A DNA stretch of 64,000 nt from JBCCCJ01 sp039029315 (GTDB lineage: Bacteria > Bacteroidota > Bacteroidia > J057): contig JBCCGK010000002.1 of assembly GCA_039029315.1 (NCBI GenBank), positions 124,001 to 188,000 on the forward strand. Direction: 5' to 3'. The stretch's first letter is position 1. Each line of letters begins with the position of its first letter. Below the pieces are notes generated by a model. The model searched no databases, was not told the origin of the DNA, and saw only the letters and a program-made list of their open reading frames with translations. A program made the translations under genes and the position numbers. This document shows positions 1 through 8,954 of this stretch, one piece after another.

Positions 1-3000
1 AACTCACAATCGGAAGATCAGATTCTGATTGATCAAAAAATTGCAGGTCTATACCAGGACAGATAATTTGCTGACTTACCCCAAAAGCAGGAAGGGGAGG
101 ATCTAACCTAATCAAATCATCTTTGCTCACTATTCGGCTACACCCATTGGTATCCCATTGTTGAAGGCTTACGGTATAGGCCCCGTTGTTCTGGTAGGTA
201 TGCGAAACTGAACTGGTGGAGGCGGAATGTCCATCTCCAAAATTCCACTCCCACTGGACAATGTCAGCTTGATCAATCGAGGTAAAATAGAATATGCTGG
301 GAGCACATCCCACACTGTCACTGACAAAAAAATCAGGTTCAGGCAAAGGCCATACCTCTAGCTGCATGACTGATGTATCCTGGCAACCTTTGGTATCTAT
401 TCCCACGAGTTGTATTTGGTAAGTTCCGGCTTCCGGGTAGCTTGTAGTTGCCTGTTGTCCCAATGCCTGATTACCTCCATATCCAAAGTCCCATTCCCAA
501 CTCGAAATTGGATAAGGATGTGCCTGCACTGTTCCATCCAATTGTATGATTAAGGGTGCACATCCCACAGAATCCGAACTCAGCAAACCAATATCTGGAG
601 AAGGAGACACCAAAATAAATCCAATTCTCTCCATCGTATCCTTACACCCATTGACATCCGTGATAATCAAGGTAACATCATAGGTTCCAGCCTGATTGTA
701 AAAGTGTTGAGGAAATTGCTGAATGGAAGTATCTCCATCCCCAAAGTCCCACCACCAGGATTGAATACGATTCACTCCGCTGCTTTGGTCAATAAAGGTC
801 ACAAAGCCGGAATCACACACCAGTTCCTTATCTGCGGTGAACATGGCATTGGGAGGTTCATGAATATATATCGTATCTGGAGAAATATTGAATACCCTGC
901 ATCCCAGGGTATCTTCCATGACAAGAATGGGGACATAGGCTCCCGCTTGGGAGTACATATGATTGGTGGTTTGACCGCTGCCTACAATCCCATCTCCAAA
1001 CAGCCATTCATAGCCGATGGAGTCTGCAGATTCAGCATCAAAATAGACTTCCGTACCTGGGCAGCCTAGCTGCGGACCGAAGGAAAATTCGCCTGTCGGT
1101 CCCTCAATCACAATCATATCTTGTATGATTGTGGTATCGGCACATCCCCCTGCGCTTTCCAGAATCAAGGAGACTGTATATACCCCTGGCGAAGAATAAA
1201 TATGGGTAGGAAAGGCCTGAGTTGAGGTAGCTCCATCCCCAAAATCCCAATACCAATTGACACCAATATGCGGATAAGTAGTATCCCCCACAAAAGAAAC
1301 GGCTAGTGGAGGGCAATTTGCAAAGGTCGTATCAGCCCAAAAAATGGCTTCCAACTCTTGTATGACTACATGGTTCACACTGGTAATCGAACTATCACAA
1401 CCATTCACATCTGTCACAGAAAGCGTGATGGTATACATTCCTGTGTCTTGATAGGCATGGGTTGTATTCGCCAACCAGGAACCAGCCCCATCTCCAAAAT
1501 CCCACCAATAGCTCAAGCCTACTCCGGATGACAAACTGACAAAAACACTGCTGTAATCGGGGCAATTGACATGTGGATTCACCAGAAACTCTGGAATGGG
1601 TTGGGTAGCAAGAATATGGTCTTCCTTTTTCAGGGAATCTACACATCCATCGACATCTGTGACTGTCAGAGAAATGGTATAATTGTTCCCCACCGTATAG
1701 ACATGAGATGGATTGCTTGCTGAGGAGAGGGTACCATCACCAAGATCCCATTGCCAGTTGACGACTGCTCCGGTTCCCGATGACTCATCGATCAAATCAA
1801 TGCCAAATGGTACACAGCCTGCAGTATCAAGTAATCGAAAGTCCGCATTCACATCCAGGGCATGTATATATTGGTACACCATCGTGTCTGCACATTCCAA
1901 TTCATTCAAGGCTATGAGCCTGACTTCATAGTCACCGACTTCTTTGTAGGTATACTTTGGACTGGCCTGTACACTTGTGTCCCCTGTTCCGAAGTCCCAC
2001 CACCAATCTATCGCATTGGTAGACATATCATTGAAGCGCAAGGTGAATGGGATACAGCTTCGATTGGTATCCGGGACAAAATTGGCCTTGATATCCTGAA
2101 TAAACAGCGAATCAAGAACTGTAACTTTACATCCTGTTGCGAAGTTCTCGACAGTCAATTCCACATAATGTGTGCCATCAGTGGTGAAGGTATGCACGGG
2201 TGCTGGATCAGAGGAAGGAATGGAATCATCGATGACCCAACTCCAGGCATCTGCCCCCAAACTCATATTCGTAAAGGTCACATCACGAGGAAGTTGGCAA
2301 ATACTCCTCTCACTGATGCCTATCACAGGAAATGGCTCAAAAATATAAATGATATCCTCCTTCAGCACTGTATCTGTGCATCCCCTGTCCGAGGCAATCA
2401 ACATAACATCCATATACCCAAACCCCCCAAATCCGTGGATAGGATGAGTGGCCATGGATGTGTCTCCATCACTGAAATACCAAAAAAACTGACTGGCACC
2501 TGAGCTTTGATTGTTTAGCTGGATTGGTAACAAAGAACAAGCCTGATTGGTGTCAATTGTAAAATCTGCATGAGGAACCATCCCTACTGCAATATGATCT
2601 TCTCGAAATGTCGTATCAGTACACCCTCTCGAATTGGTAACGACAAGGGAAATGTCATAAAATCCAGTATCCTGAAAGGTATGAGAGGGATATTGATTGG
2701 TAGAGGTGGTTCCATTTCCGAAATCCCAGGACCAGTTTGTTAATGGATAGGGAGAATGCGTCGTATCATAAAATTGTACATAAAGCGGCACACAACCGCC
2801 TCTGGGTTCTGCCAGAAAACCAGAATCAATCTCCCGAATCTTGATATAGTCTCTCCTCTTTTTTTCCTTTAAACATCCTCCAGGCCCAATAACTATCAAT
2901 GAAACCTTGAATGAATCTACACTTTGATATGTATGAGAAGGATTGGGGGTAAATGCTGAGTCCCCATCTCCAAAGGCCCAAATATATTGCAGCCCTCCTG

Positions 3001-4123
3001 AGGTAATGGAGAGGAAATCCACCTGAAAAGGAACACTACATCCCAAGGTAGTGTCTTGAACAGTAAAATCGACTGAGGGATAGGCGAAAACTTCAATGGG
3101 TAAAGATAACGTATTCAAACATCCACTCTGATCAGAAATGGTGGCAGTCACTGAGTAGACTCCTGCTGAATCAAATATATGATAAGGCGTGAGCCCTACA
3201 GTAGAATCTCCATCTCCAAAATCCCAAATAACCTGACTATTTGTAGACGCATTGGTAAATAAAAAGGTGGTATCACCCAAACAGAGGGAAGAATCCTGGG
3301 CATATATACTGAGTGTATTCACGCCGATATTCACATAATTACTTAGCGTTACTGTATCTCTGCACCCGTCAGCATCTTCGACAATATGAGTAACTGAGAA
3401 AGAACCATTTTGATGAAAGACATGTGTCGGATGGATAAGAGAAGAAGATTGTCCAGTTCCAAATTCCCATGTATGAGTTCCGGCTGTATCTCCCAAGCTG
3501 GTAAAATTCACAACTAGCGGCGGTCCACATGCCAATAAGTCATCCCCGGAAAATGAAGCATCTGGCGCCTTGATGGAAATCATGTCCTGAACAATCACAT
3601 CATCTGAACACCCATATTGATTTTGAATTTGAAGGGAAACAGGATATTCCCCAACTCCTTCATAACTATGAATCGGATTGGGGTCAGTACTGGTATTTCC
3701 ATCTCCAAAGTCCCAGATCCAAGATATGATTTGGCCTGATCCTGGCAATGAAAGATCCGAAAAGCTGATGGGTTCAAATGTACACACCTCTTGATTGTCA
3801 ACAGAAAAATCTGCGATAGGATATTCATAGACTTCAATCCAGTTTTCTCGCACAAGTGTATCTGTCAGCCCTTGCGCATCTGTTACGATCAGAGTGATGC
3901 TATATACGCCGGGAGTGTTGTAAAATACTCCGGGATTTTGCAAAGTTGATGTCCCAATACCCGTTTCCCAGTACCAGGATACTGCATTGGTAGACTGATC
4001 TTGGAAGGACACAACGAGTGGAAGGCATCCACTTGTCTGATTGGCGGCAAAGTTGGCAATGGGTTGAGCAAAAACAATATGAGTGCTAATATAAAAGGCG
4101 GCTAACAGAAATAAACACCTCAT
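1..4123 (-). CDS. Giant PKD-repeat secreted surface protein (N-terminal part; runs off left edge)
   Basis: The frame opens at the ATG at 4123 and stays open for 1374 codons to the window edge, so the C-terminus is missing. The first 20 residues are a signal peptide ending ...HIVFAQ. The rest is a string of PKD-like domains of about 82 residues (about 247 bp). Sixteen cores of the WDFGDG type are readable, for example WIWDFGDGNTS near 3710, WWWDFGTGDTS near 2000, WWWDFGDGDTS near 750 and WEWNFGDGHSAS near 245, and a 17th repeat begins at the edge. Most repeats carry a Cys in a GCxD/GCxP position (such as NGCKDT), suggesting one disulfide per domain. Repeats 1, 3, 7 and 8 are the most diverged (WETGIG, WEFGTG, WYFSDG, WVIDDS). 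In Bacteroidota such proteins are usually exported by T9SS and end in a sorting domain, but that end is not visible. Role inferred: adhesin or cell-surface filament. Frame was checked at both ends and at several internal repeats. Confidence 0.9.
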   Translation of the reverse strand, partial: MRCLFLLAAFYISTHIVFAQPIANFAANQTSGCLPLVVSFQDQSTNAVSWYWETGIGTSTLQNPGVFYNTPGVYSITLIVTDAQGLTDTLVRENWIEVYEYPIADFSVDNQEVCTFEPISFSDLSLPGSGQIISWIWDFGDGNTSTDPNPIHSYEGVGEYPVSLQIQNQYGCSDDVIVQDMISIKAPDASFSGDDLLACGPPLVVNFTSLGDTAGTHTWEFGTGQSSSLIHPTHVFHQNGSFSVTHIVEDADGCRDTVTLSNYVNIGVNTLSIYAQDSSLCLGDTTFLFTNASTNSQVIWDFGDGDSTVGLTPYHIFDSAGVYSVTATISDQSGCLNTLSLPIEVFAYPSVDFTVQDTTLGCSVPFQVDFLSITSGGLQYIWAFGDGDSAFTPNPSHTYQSVDSFKVSLIVIGPGGCLKEKKRRDYIKIREIDSGFLAEPRGGCVPLYVQFYDTTHSPYPLTNWSWDFGNGTTSTNQYPSHTFQDTGFYDISLVVTNSRGCTDTTFREDHIAVGMVPHADFTIDTNQACSLLPIQLNNQSSGASQFFWYFSDGDTSMATHPIHGFGGFGYMDVMLIASDRGCTDTVLKEDIIYIFEPFPVIGISERSICQLPRDVTFTNMSLGADAWSWVIDDSIPSSDPAPVHTFTTDGTHYVELTVENFATGCKVTVLDSLFIQDIKANFVPDTNRSCIPFTLRFNDMSTNAIDWWWDFGTGDTSVQASPKYTYKEVGDYEVRLIALNELECADTMVYQYIHALDVNADFRLLDTAGCVPFGIDLIDESSGTGAVVNWQWDLGDGTLSSASNPSHVYTVGNNYTISLTVTDVDGCVDSLKKEDHILATQPIPEFLVNPHVNCPDYSSVFVSLSSGVGLSYWWDFGDGAGSWLANTTHAYQDTGMYTITLSVTDVNGCDSSITSVNHVVIQELEAIFWADTTFANCPPLAVSFVGDTTYPHIGVNWYWDFGDGATSTQAFPTHIYSSPGVYTVSLILESAGGCADTTIIQDMIVIEGPTGEFSFGPQLGCPGTEVYFDAESADSIGYEWLFGDGIVGSGQTTNHMYSQAGAYVPILVMEDTLGCRVFNISPDTIYIHEPPNAMFTADKELVCDSGFVTFIDQSSGVNRIQSWWWDFGDGDTSIQQFPQHFYNQAGTYDVTLIITDVNGCKDTMERIGFILVSPSPDIGLLSSDSVGCAPLIIQLDGTVQAHPYPISSWEWDFGYGGNQALGQQATTSYPEAGTYQIQLVGIDTKGCQDTSVMQLEVWPLPEPDFFVSDSVGCAPSIFYFTSIDQADIVQWEWNFGDGHSASTSSVSHTYQNNGAYTVSLQQWDTNGCSRIVSKDDLIRLDPPLPAFGVSQQIICPGIDLQFFDQSESDLPIVS

Positions 4124-4313
4124 GTAATATGTCTTTCCCCAAAAATACGGATGCACATATTATGAAACCACCCCCATGTTAGTCGTACCTGGATTTCGAC
4201 AAATTCCTAACAAATCACACAAAACAACACACTGGCAGTCAGACTCCTAATCTACTTAAGCAGAAAGGAATCGGACAGTTTGTTAACTTTATTCCTTGTA
4301 ATATCCAAAAGAA
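4124..4313. other. Non-coding gap between the PKD gene and plsY-like gene
   Basis: AT-rich spacer of 190 bp that should contain the promoter of the PKD-repeat gene on the minus strand. No perfect TAnnTTTG box was found on that strand. Nothing else is recognisable. Confidence 0.4.
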
Positions 4314-4982
4314 TTATTTCTCCCGAACAGATCTATCTCGCAGAAAGTTCAGATGGGTTCTATGTTCTGTCCCTTGAAATATTCCACGTAATTCACGGCG
4401 GTGAGTTACCAACAACATCAGACTAAAACAGATTGTAAAAATCTGCATAGGGAGGATATATTCCCCAAAGGCTTGCCCATTGATCAATACATACAAACTC
4501 AAGGCCACCGCACCGGCGACATAGGCGAGATGCTGATACCTGGAAATCAGAAAGATTCCGATAGTAAACAGAACAAATACAGTGGTAGCAAGTGGGTGAA
4601 TAGCAATCAAAATACCAAGGGTAACATGGTACCCTTTCCCGCCTCGATATCCTGCAAAAATAGGAAAGATGTGCCCAAGAAGAGCCGCTAAGCCAAAGGT
4701 CATCATCAGGATTGGATACTCAAATTCGGAAAAGAATCCATATTGATTGTGAACAAATAATGCGACCCTTGCAGCAATTACGCCTTTGAGGATATCTATT
4801 CCCTGTACCAAAATTCCAGGCCTAACCCCCAGGATTTGATGCACATTCACATGAGAAGCATTTCCTCGTCCATGTTCACGAATATCAATCCCATAGATCA
4901 ATTTGCTCAACAGAATACTTGAGGGAAATGACCCAATCAGATAGGCGATGATTGTACAAAACAAGATTTCCAAATAATCCAT
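4314..4982 (-). CDS. PlsY-like acyl-phosphate:glycerol-3-phosphate acyltransferase family membrane protein, with altered motifs
   Basis: A 222-aa multi-pass inner-membrane protein beginning MDYLEILFCTIIAYLIGSFP. The ATG at 4982 is preferred over an upstream TTG at 5024. PlsY enzymes transfer an acyl group from acyl-phosphate to glycerol-3-phosphate, the first step of phospholipid synthesis. The fold signature is clear: a GSxP block, DIREHG, DILKG, HIFPIFAGYRGGKG. However, the usual second motif GSGNxGxTN reads GRGNASHVN here, and the third motif, usually GGKGVAT, reads GGKGYHV. These are positions that are nearly invariant in the family. It may therefore be a diverged paralogue with another substrate, or inactive. 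It lies 63 bp downstream of nuoD on the same strand and may be cotranscribed with it. Confidence 0.75.
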   Translation of the reverse strand: MDYLEILFCTIIAYLIGSFPSSILLSKLIYGIDIREHGRGNASHVNVHQILGVRPGILVQGIDILKGVIAARVALFVHNQYGFFSEFEYPILMMTFGLAALLGHIFPIFAGYRGGKGYHVTLGILIAIHPLATTVFVLFTIGIFLISRYQHLAYVAGAVALSLYVLINGQAFGEYILPMQIFTICFSLMLLVTHRRELRGIFQGTEHRTHLNFLRDRSVREK

Positions 4983-5045
4983 ACAAAGCAGGGTGAGTAC
5001 ACCAATATGCACAAGTTCTCCCAAAAATCCGAATGGCTAAAGCGA

Positions 5046-6350
5046 TTATTTATCGCACTCTCCCATCACAGGATCGAGAGATCCGATCAGGACAACAGTA
5101 TCCGCAATCATGCTTCCCTCCATCAAATATTCCAATGCCTGCAAGTTGGTGAAGGAAGGAGAGTTAATTTTGCAGCGCCAGGGAGAGCCTGTTCCATCAG
5201 ATTTGAGATGAAATCCGAGTTCTCCTTTTGGTGCCTCGATGGCGTGATAGGCTTCTACTCCTTCAGGAGGCATCACCCCGACATCTGTCATCATGAAGTC
5301 ATGAATCATCCCTTCCATGGAATAGTAGATCTCATCCTTGGAGGCAAAAGTCTGCTTGGCATTGTCTACCCGGATATCGCCTGCCGGAATCTGTGCCAGC
5401 AATTGATCAAGAATTTTGGAGCTCTGCTCCATTTCATCCAATCTGACCAGATATCTTGCGAGGCAATCGCCTTCTTCCCGAACAGCGATATCGAAATCCA
5501 CCTGATCATATACAAGGTAAGGCTCAAAAATCCGCAGGTCGTATTCAACACCGGACGCACGAAGAACAGGCCCTGTCAGTCCCATAGAAATCGCCTCCTC
5601 TTTCGGAATCACGCCAACACCACGGTTACGATTCATCCAGATTCCATTATTTGCCAGCAATTTTTTCCAGCCTGCAAGTTCTTTCTTAAAGTTCTTGTTC
5701 CAGGCCTTGATCATGTCGATGGTCTTCTGGTCAATATCGTATTGAACCCCGCCAATGCGACAGTGGCTAACTGTAAACCTAACTCCAGCCATTCTGTCAA
5801 AGATGGTATAGAGATTTTCTCTTTCGCGAAAGGCCCACAAAAACATCGAAATGGCACCAGCATCCATGACCATCGTTCCCAACCACAACAAGTGGGCAGA
5901 GATTCTTGCCATCTCACAGGCAATGGTGCGGATGTACTGTGCCCGAATGGGTGCTTCAATTCCTACCAATTTTTCTACTGCCAGACAATAGGCGACATTA
6001 TTGGAATATGGAGACATATAGTCCATACGGTCAGTGTATGGCATGAACTCCTGATAGGTTTTGTTCTCTGCAATCTTTTCTACCCCTCTATGCAGGTAGC
6101 CAATATCCACGACAGATTTGACAATGGTCTCACCATCAACTTCCAGGACTACCCGAAGAACTCCATGTGTTGCAGGATGTTGTGGTCCCAAATTAATCAC
6201 CATTTTGGTTCCCAAGGGATCATTCTCGACCTGAACGGATGTATGCTTATCTTCCAATCGCTTGTAGACAGCATATTGATGTTTAGGGAAAAAAACGGGA
6301 GTTACTTTATCAGCAATGCTGGATTTGGGAGGAAATATTTCGTTGCTCAT
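5046..6350 (-). CDS. nuoD: NADH-quinone oxidoreductase subunit D
   Basis: A 434-aa 49-kDa/NuoD subunit of respiratory complex I, part of the peripheral arm that forms the quinone-binding cavity with NuoB. Readable family blocks are LGPQHPATHGVLR, VVDIGYLHRGVEK, TYQEFMPYTDRMDY, the MFLWAFRERE region and a C-terminus with IGSLDPVMGECDK. Length is normal. It starts at an ATG whose upstream 266 bp is non-coding. No other nuo gene is adjacent: a plsY-like gene follows and nusB is divergent. The rest of complex I must be elsewhere, or this is an additional copy. Confidence 0.95.
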   Translation of the reverse strand: MSNEIFPPKSSIADKVTPVFFPKHQYAVYKRLEDKHTSVQVENDPLGTKMVINLGPQHPATHGVLRVVLEVDGETIVKSVVDIGYLHRGVEKIAENKTYQEFMPYTDRMDYMSPYSNNVAYCLAVEKLVGIEAPIRAQYIRTIACEMARISAHLLWLGTMVMDAGAISMFLWAFRERENLYTIFDRMAGVRFTVSHCRIGGVQYDIDQKTIDMIKAWNKNFKKELAGWKKLLANNGIWMNRNRGVGVIPKEEAISMGLTGPVLRASGVEYDLRIFEPYLVYDQVDFDIAVREEGDCLARYLVRLDEMEQSSKILDQLLAQIPAGDIRVDNAKQTFASKDEIYYSMEGMIHDFMMTDVGVMPPEGVEAYHAIEAPKGELGFHLKSDGTGSPWRCKINSPSFTNLQALEYLMEGSMIADTVVLIGSLDPVMGECDK

Positions 6351-6616
6351 AAATCAGAATAAACTGTCCTGAACAGATTTTAATCTAAATAATGGCTGAA
6401 AATTAGCACTTATCAAGTGAATTGCCAAACCTTGATTCATGTTCAAGCAGGAAGATTTATTACCAGCAAAGGAAAAATTTTATAAAACCAACTATTATTT
6501 TGGTCTTTGAGTCAGGAATCTTAGATTTAAGCAAGATTTCTAGGATCTTTGGCTAAGTATTTGCAAAAACATATGTACCTTTGTTACTTTCAAGTTCCAT
6601 CGTTATTTGAATCCAG
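6351..6616. promoter_or_regulatory. Divergent promoter region nuoD / nusB
   Basis: This AT-rich 266-bp spacer separates the divergent nuoD and nusB. On the plus strand a good -7 box TACCTTTG lies at 6576-6583, 33 bp before the nusB start codon. The TTG candidates for a -33 element are badly spaced (12 or 24 nt away). No clear box was found for nuoD on the minus strand. Confidence 0.5.
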
Positions 6617-7132
6617 ATGATAACACGCAGACAAATCAGAGCAAAAGTAATGCAGGCTGTCTATGCGTGTATTACCTCCGGCCAACCCCCTTCCTATGTC
6701 TATGATCTGTTGCTCAAAGATATTGAACTAGAGGTTCAGGAACTCGAAAAAAAGAAACGACTTAGTGGTGACACCATTTTGTTGAATTCTCTATATTATG
6801 ATTCAATGGCCAATGCTGAAAGATATGATACACATATCAAAAGCAAAGCCGAGAACTGGGAATTGGACAGGATTGCCAGAATTGATCGAATTCTCATGCA
6901 CATGGCTATTTGTGAGATGTTAAATTTTGAGGAAATTCCGATCAAAGTAACCATCAACGAATATCTGGAATTGGCAAAAACCTACAGTACCCCGAAAAGC
7001 AGTAAATTTATCAACGGGATTTTGGACAGCCTGTACAATGATTTCCGCAAGACAGGCAAGATTATCAAGAAAGGTCGCGGCCTTATCAACCATTCTGAGT
7101 CCAAAAAACCCACTCTTAAACAACCCAATTAA
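6617..7132 (+). CDS. nusB: Transcription antitermination factor NusB
   Basis: A 171-aa NusB family protein that binds boxA RNA with NusE (S10) and supports rRNA antitermination. The N-terminus MITRRQIRAKVMQAVYA matches the Bacteroidota NusB start. The C-terminal half has the family core: LDRIARIDRILMHMAICEML, then EEIPIKVTINEYLELAKTYSTPKSSKFINGILD. It is shorter than the roughly 300-aa NusB with a central insertion known from many Bacteroidota, and closer in size to the compact enterobacterial form. It is 14 bp upstream of the isocitrate dehydrogenase gene and probably cotranscribed. Confidence 0.9.
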   Translation: MITRRQIRAKVMQAVYACITSGQPPSYVYDLLLKDIELEVQELEKKKRLSGDTILLNSLYYDSMANAERYDTHIKSKAENWELDRIARIDRILMHMAICEMLNFEEIPIKVTINEYLELAKTYSTPKSSKFINGILDSLYNDFRKTGKIIKKGRGLINHSESKKPTLKQPN

Positions 7133-7146
7133 CGTTTTCACCATTT

Positions 7147-8148
7147 ATGCCAACAATTACGTTGATTCCCGGCGACGGTATTGGTCCCGAGATCACCGAA
7201 GCAGTTGTCCAAATTCTGGATGCTGCCGATGCCGGATTAGACTATGACGAACAAATCGCAGGTCTGATTGCCTTCCGTGAAGTTGGAGACTTAATTCCAG
7301 AAGAACTTCTCGCCTCCATACGCACACACAAAATAGGACTCAAGGGTCCATTGACCACCCCTGTTGGACAAGGATTCAGAAGCATCAATGTAACCCTCAG
7401 ACAAACCTTTGATCTCTATCAGAACATTCGCCCTATCAAAAGTATTCCCGGAATAGAAAGCCGATTTCCCAATGTAGATTTGGCTCTTTTTCGAGAGAAT
7501 ACCGAGGGCATGTACTCCGGATTTGAGATTTATGATGAGCGCAATGAGATTGCTGATGCCATTGCCAGAATCAGTCGAAAAGGTTCTGAGCGCATCATTC
7601 GGGCTGCTTTTGAGTACGCCAGAGCCCAAAATCGCAAAAAAGTCACCATCGCGCACAAAGCCAATATCATGAAACAGTCCAGCGGATTGTTCCTCAAAAT
7701 TGGAATGGAAATCGCCAAAAATTATCCTGACATCGAGGTGGAAGACCGCATCATCGACAATATGTGTATGCAGATGGTGATGTATCCCGAACGCTACGAC
7801 ATTGTGGTCACAACCAACTTATTTGGCGATATTCTTTCAGACCTTGGGGCTGGTCTTGTCGGTGGACTTGGGCTGGTGCCTGGCGGCAATATCGGCGATG
7901 ATATCTCCATCTTTGAAGCTGTACATGGAAGTGCCCCTGATATTGCAGGTAAAGGGATTGCCAATCCTTCTGCCCTGCTCCAATCAGCGATTATGATGCT
8001 CCGGCACCTTGCTATCAATGAGGTGGCAGATCGCATTGAAAAATCTCTGTTCCGAACCCTAGCCACCAAACCTCAATGTACAAGAGACCTGGGGGGAGAA
8101 AGTTCTACTGAAGAATTTGCACAATTTGTGATAAAAAATCTGCAATAA
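7147..8148 (+). CDS. NAD-dependent isocitrate dehydrogenase (isocitrate/isopropylmalate dehydrogenase family)
   Basis: A 333-aa decarboxylating beta-hydroxyacid dehydrogenase. The start ITLIPGDGIGPEIT is the family hallmark. SINVTLRQTFDLYQNIRP and RENTEGMYSGFE match the compact NAD-dependent isocitrate dehydrogenases related to mitochondrial IDH3 better than LeuB. The metal-binding block TNLFGDILSDLGAGLVGGLG and EAVHGSAPDIAGKG are present. Predicted role is isocitrate to 2-oxoglutarate in the TCA cycle. No leu genes are near, which also speaks against LeuB. Homoisocitrate or tartrate dehydrogenase activity cannot be ruled out from sequence alone. Confidence 0.88.
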   Translation: MPTITLIPGDGIGPEITEAVVQILDAADAGLDYDEQIAGLIAFREVGDLIPEELLASIRTHKIGLKGPLTTPVGQGFRSINVTLRQTFDLYQNIRPIKSIPGIESRFPNVDLALFRENTEGMYSGFEIYDERNEIADAIARISRKGSERIIRAAFEYARAQNRKKVTIAHKANIMKQSSGLFLKIGMEIAKNYPDIEVEDRIIDNMCMQMVMYPERYDIVVTTNLFGDILSDLGAGLVGGLGLVPGGNIGDDISIFEAVHGSAPDIAGKGIANPSALLQSAIMMLRHLAINEVADRIEKSLFRTLATKPQCTRDLGGESSTEEFAQFVIKNLQ

Positions 8149-8159
8149 TAGACATCCTG

Positions 8160-8190
8160 TTTGTGTCCCAACAGAAGTTGTGTATATTTG
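8160..8190 (+). promoter_or_regulatory. Bacteroidota-type promoter for the DUF1573 gene
   Basis: TTTG at 8160-8163, a 19-nt spacer, then TATATTTG at 8183-8190. This matches the -33 TTTG / -7 TAnnTTTG consensus. The predicted transcript starts near 8196, about 40 nt before the ATG at 8238. Confidence 0.7.
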
Positions 8191-8237
8191 TACTAAACTT
8201 TTAGTTCATATAGATCAAAACGCAATCGCGAAGTATT

Positions 8238-8771
8238 ATGAAAAATTGGATCTTTTCTTTTGTTGCAATAGCAGTCGTATGCGGGATGTTCGCGTGCCAA
8301 ACTTCAGGATCAACTGAAACAACGGCTCAAGCCAACCCCTCTACTCCAGCAACAACCCCAACTCCTGTACCAGCAGACAATGGTGCAACTCCTCCGACAC
8401 CCAGCAAGCCTGATTTTCAGGTTCAAGCTGAAGATCTCCCCAAAACTGCCGTCAACTGGGCTGCAGAAGAGTTTAACTATGGTGAAGTTCCCTCCGGTAC
8501 CAAAGTAACCCATCAGTTCCGATTCACCAACAACGGATCTGAGCCTTTGACTTTGACTCGTGTAAAAGCTTCTTGTGGATGTACCACGCCTAGCTACAGC
8601 AAAGAGCCTGTTGCTCCTGGCGCTGAAGGCTATATCGACGTGGCTTTCAACACCACTGGCAAGTCTGGACGCCAAACCAAAACTGTAACTGTAACAGGAA
8701 ACTTCGAAGGATCAATCACCAAAGTGCTGAAAATCACTGGTGAAGTTCTCAAAGCCGAAGCTTCTAAATAA
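8238..8771 (+). CDS. DUF1573 lipoprotein
   Basis: A 177-aa lipoprotein. The signal peptide ends in a lipobox with Cys20 (GMFACQ). A Thr/Pro/Ala-rich linker of about 45 residues follows, then one DUF1573 domain. The domain is recognisable from FNYGEVPSGTKVTHQFRFTN, GSEPLTLTRVKASCGCT and the closing TGNFEGSITKVLKITGEV. This Ig-like ASH/HYDIN-related fold is very common in Bacteroidota and usually faces the periplasm or outer membrane; its biochemical role is unknown. It lies in the conserved cluster with yajC, ybbR-like and coaE, and has its own promoter. Confidence 0.88.
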   Translation: MKNWIFSFVAIAVVCGMFACQTSGSTETTAQANPSTPATTPTPVPADNGATPPTPSKPDFQVQAEDLPKTAVNWAAEEFNYGEVPSGTKVTHQFRFTNNGSEPLTLTRVKASCGCTTPSYSKEPVAPGAEGYIDVAFNTTGKSGRQTKTVTVTGNFEGSITKVLKITGEVLKAEASK

Positions 8772-8820
8772 GAGAATTTTCTCTCCTGTGTCTGTGGATC
8801 AGAATCACTGATTCATGACT

Positions 8821-8912
8821 AAATGTCGAATATCGACATGTCGAATAAGAAATCTTTTGGAGCAGCTTTCTGCTGATTCTATGTTTTCTTCGACATTTGA
8901 TATTCGACATTT
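8821..8912. repeat. Long nested palindrome between DUF1573 gene and yajC
   Basis: AAATGTCGAATATC at 8821-8834 is perfectly complementary to GATATTCGACATTT at 8899-8912 (14 bp). Inside it, ATGTCGAA (8839-8846) pairs with TTCGACAT (8889-8896), and AGCAG/CTGCT form a tip around 8861-8874. The left arm is itself a direct repeat of ATGTCGAATA. It lies in the 183-bp gap between two same-strand genes and could be an attenuator, a processing site or a dispersed repeat. Confidence 0.75.
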
Positions 8913-8954
8913 GCTGTTTTTGTCGTAATTTGAGCCGGAAATTGAAAATCACTT

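Noticed and set aside
1862..2503. 213-codon plus-strand frame in the PKD region
   Set aside because: Antisense to the PKD repeats; the minus frame shows 16 consistent domains.
5007..6362. 451-codon open frame on the plus strand opposite nuoD
   Set aside because: It is the antisense shadow of nuoD; the encoded sequence has no family resemblance, while the minus strand encodes an intact NuoD.
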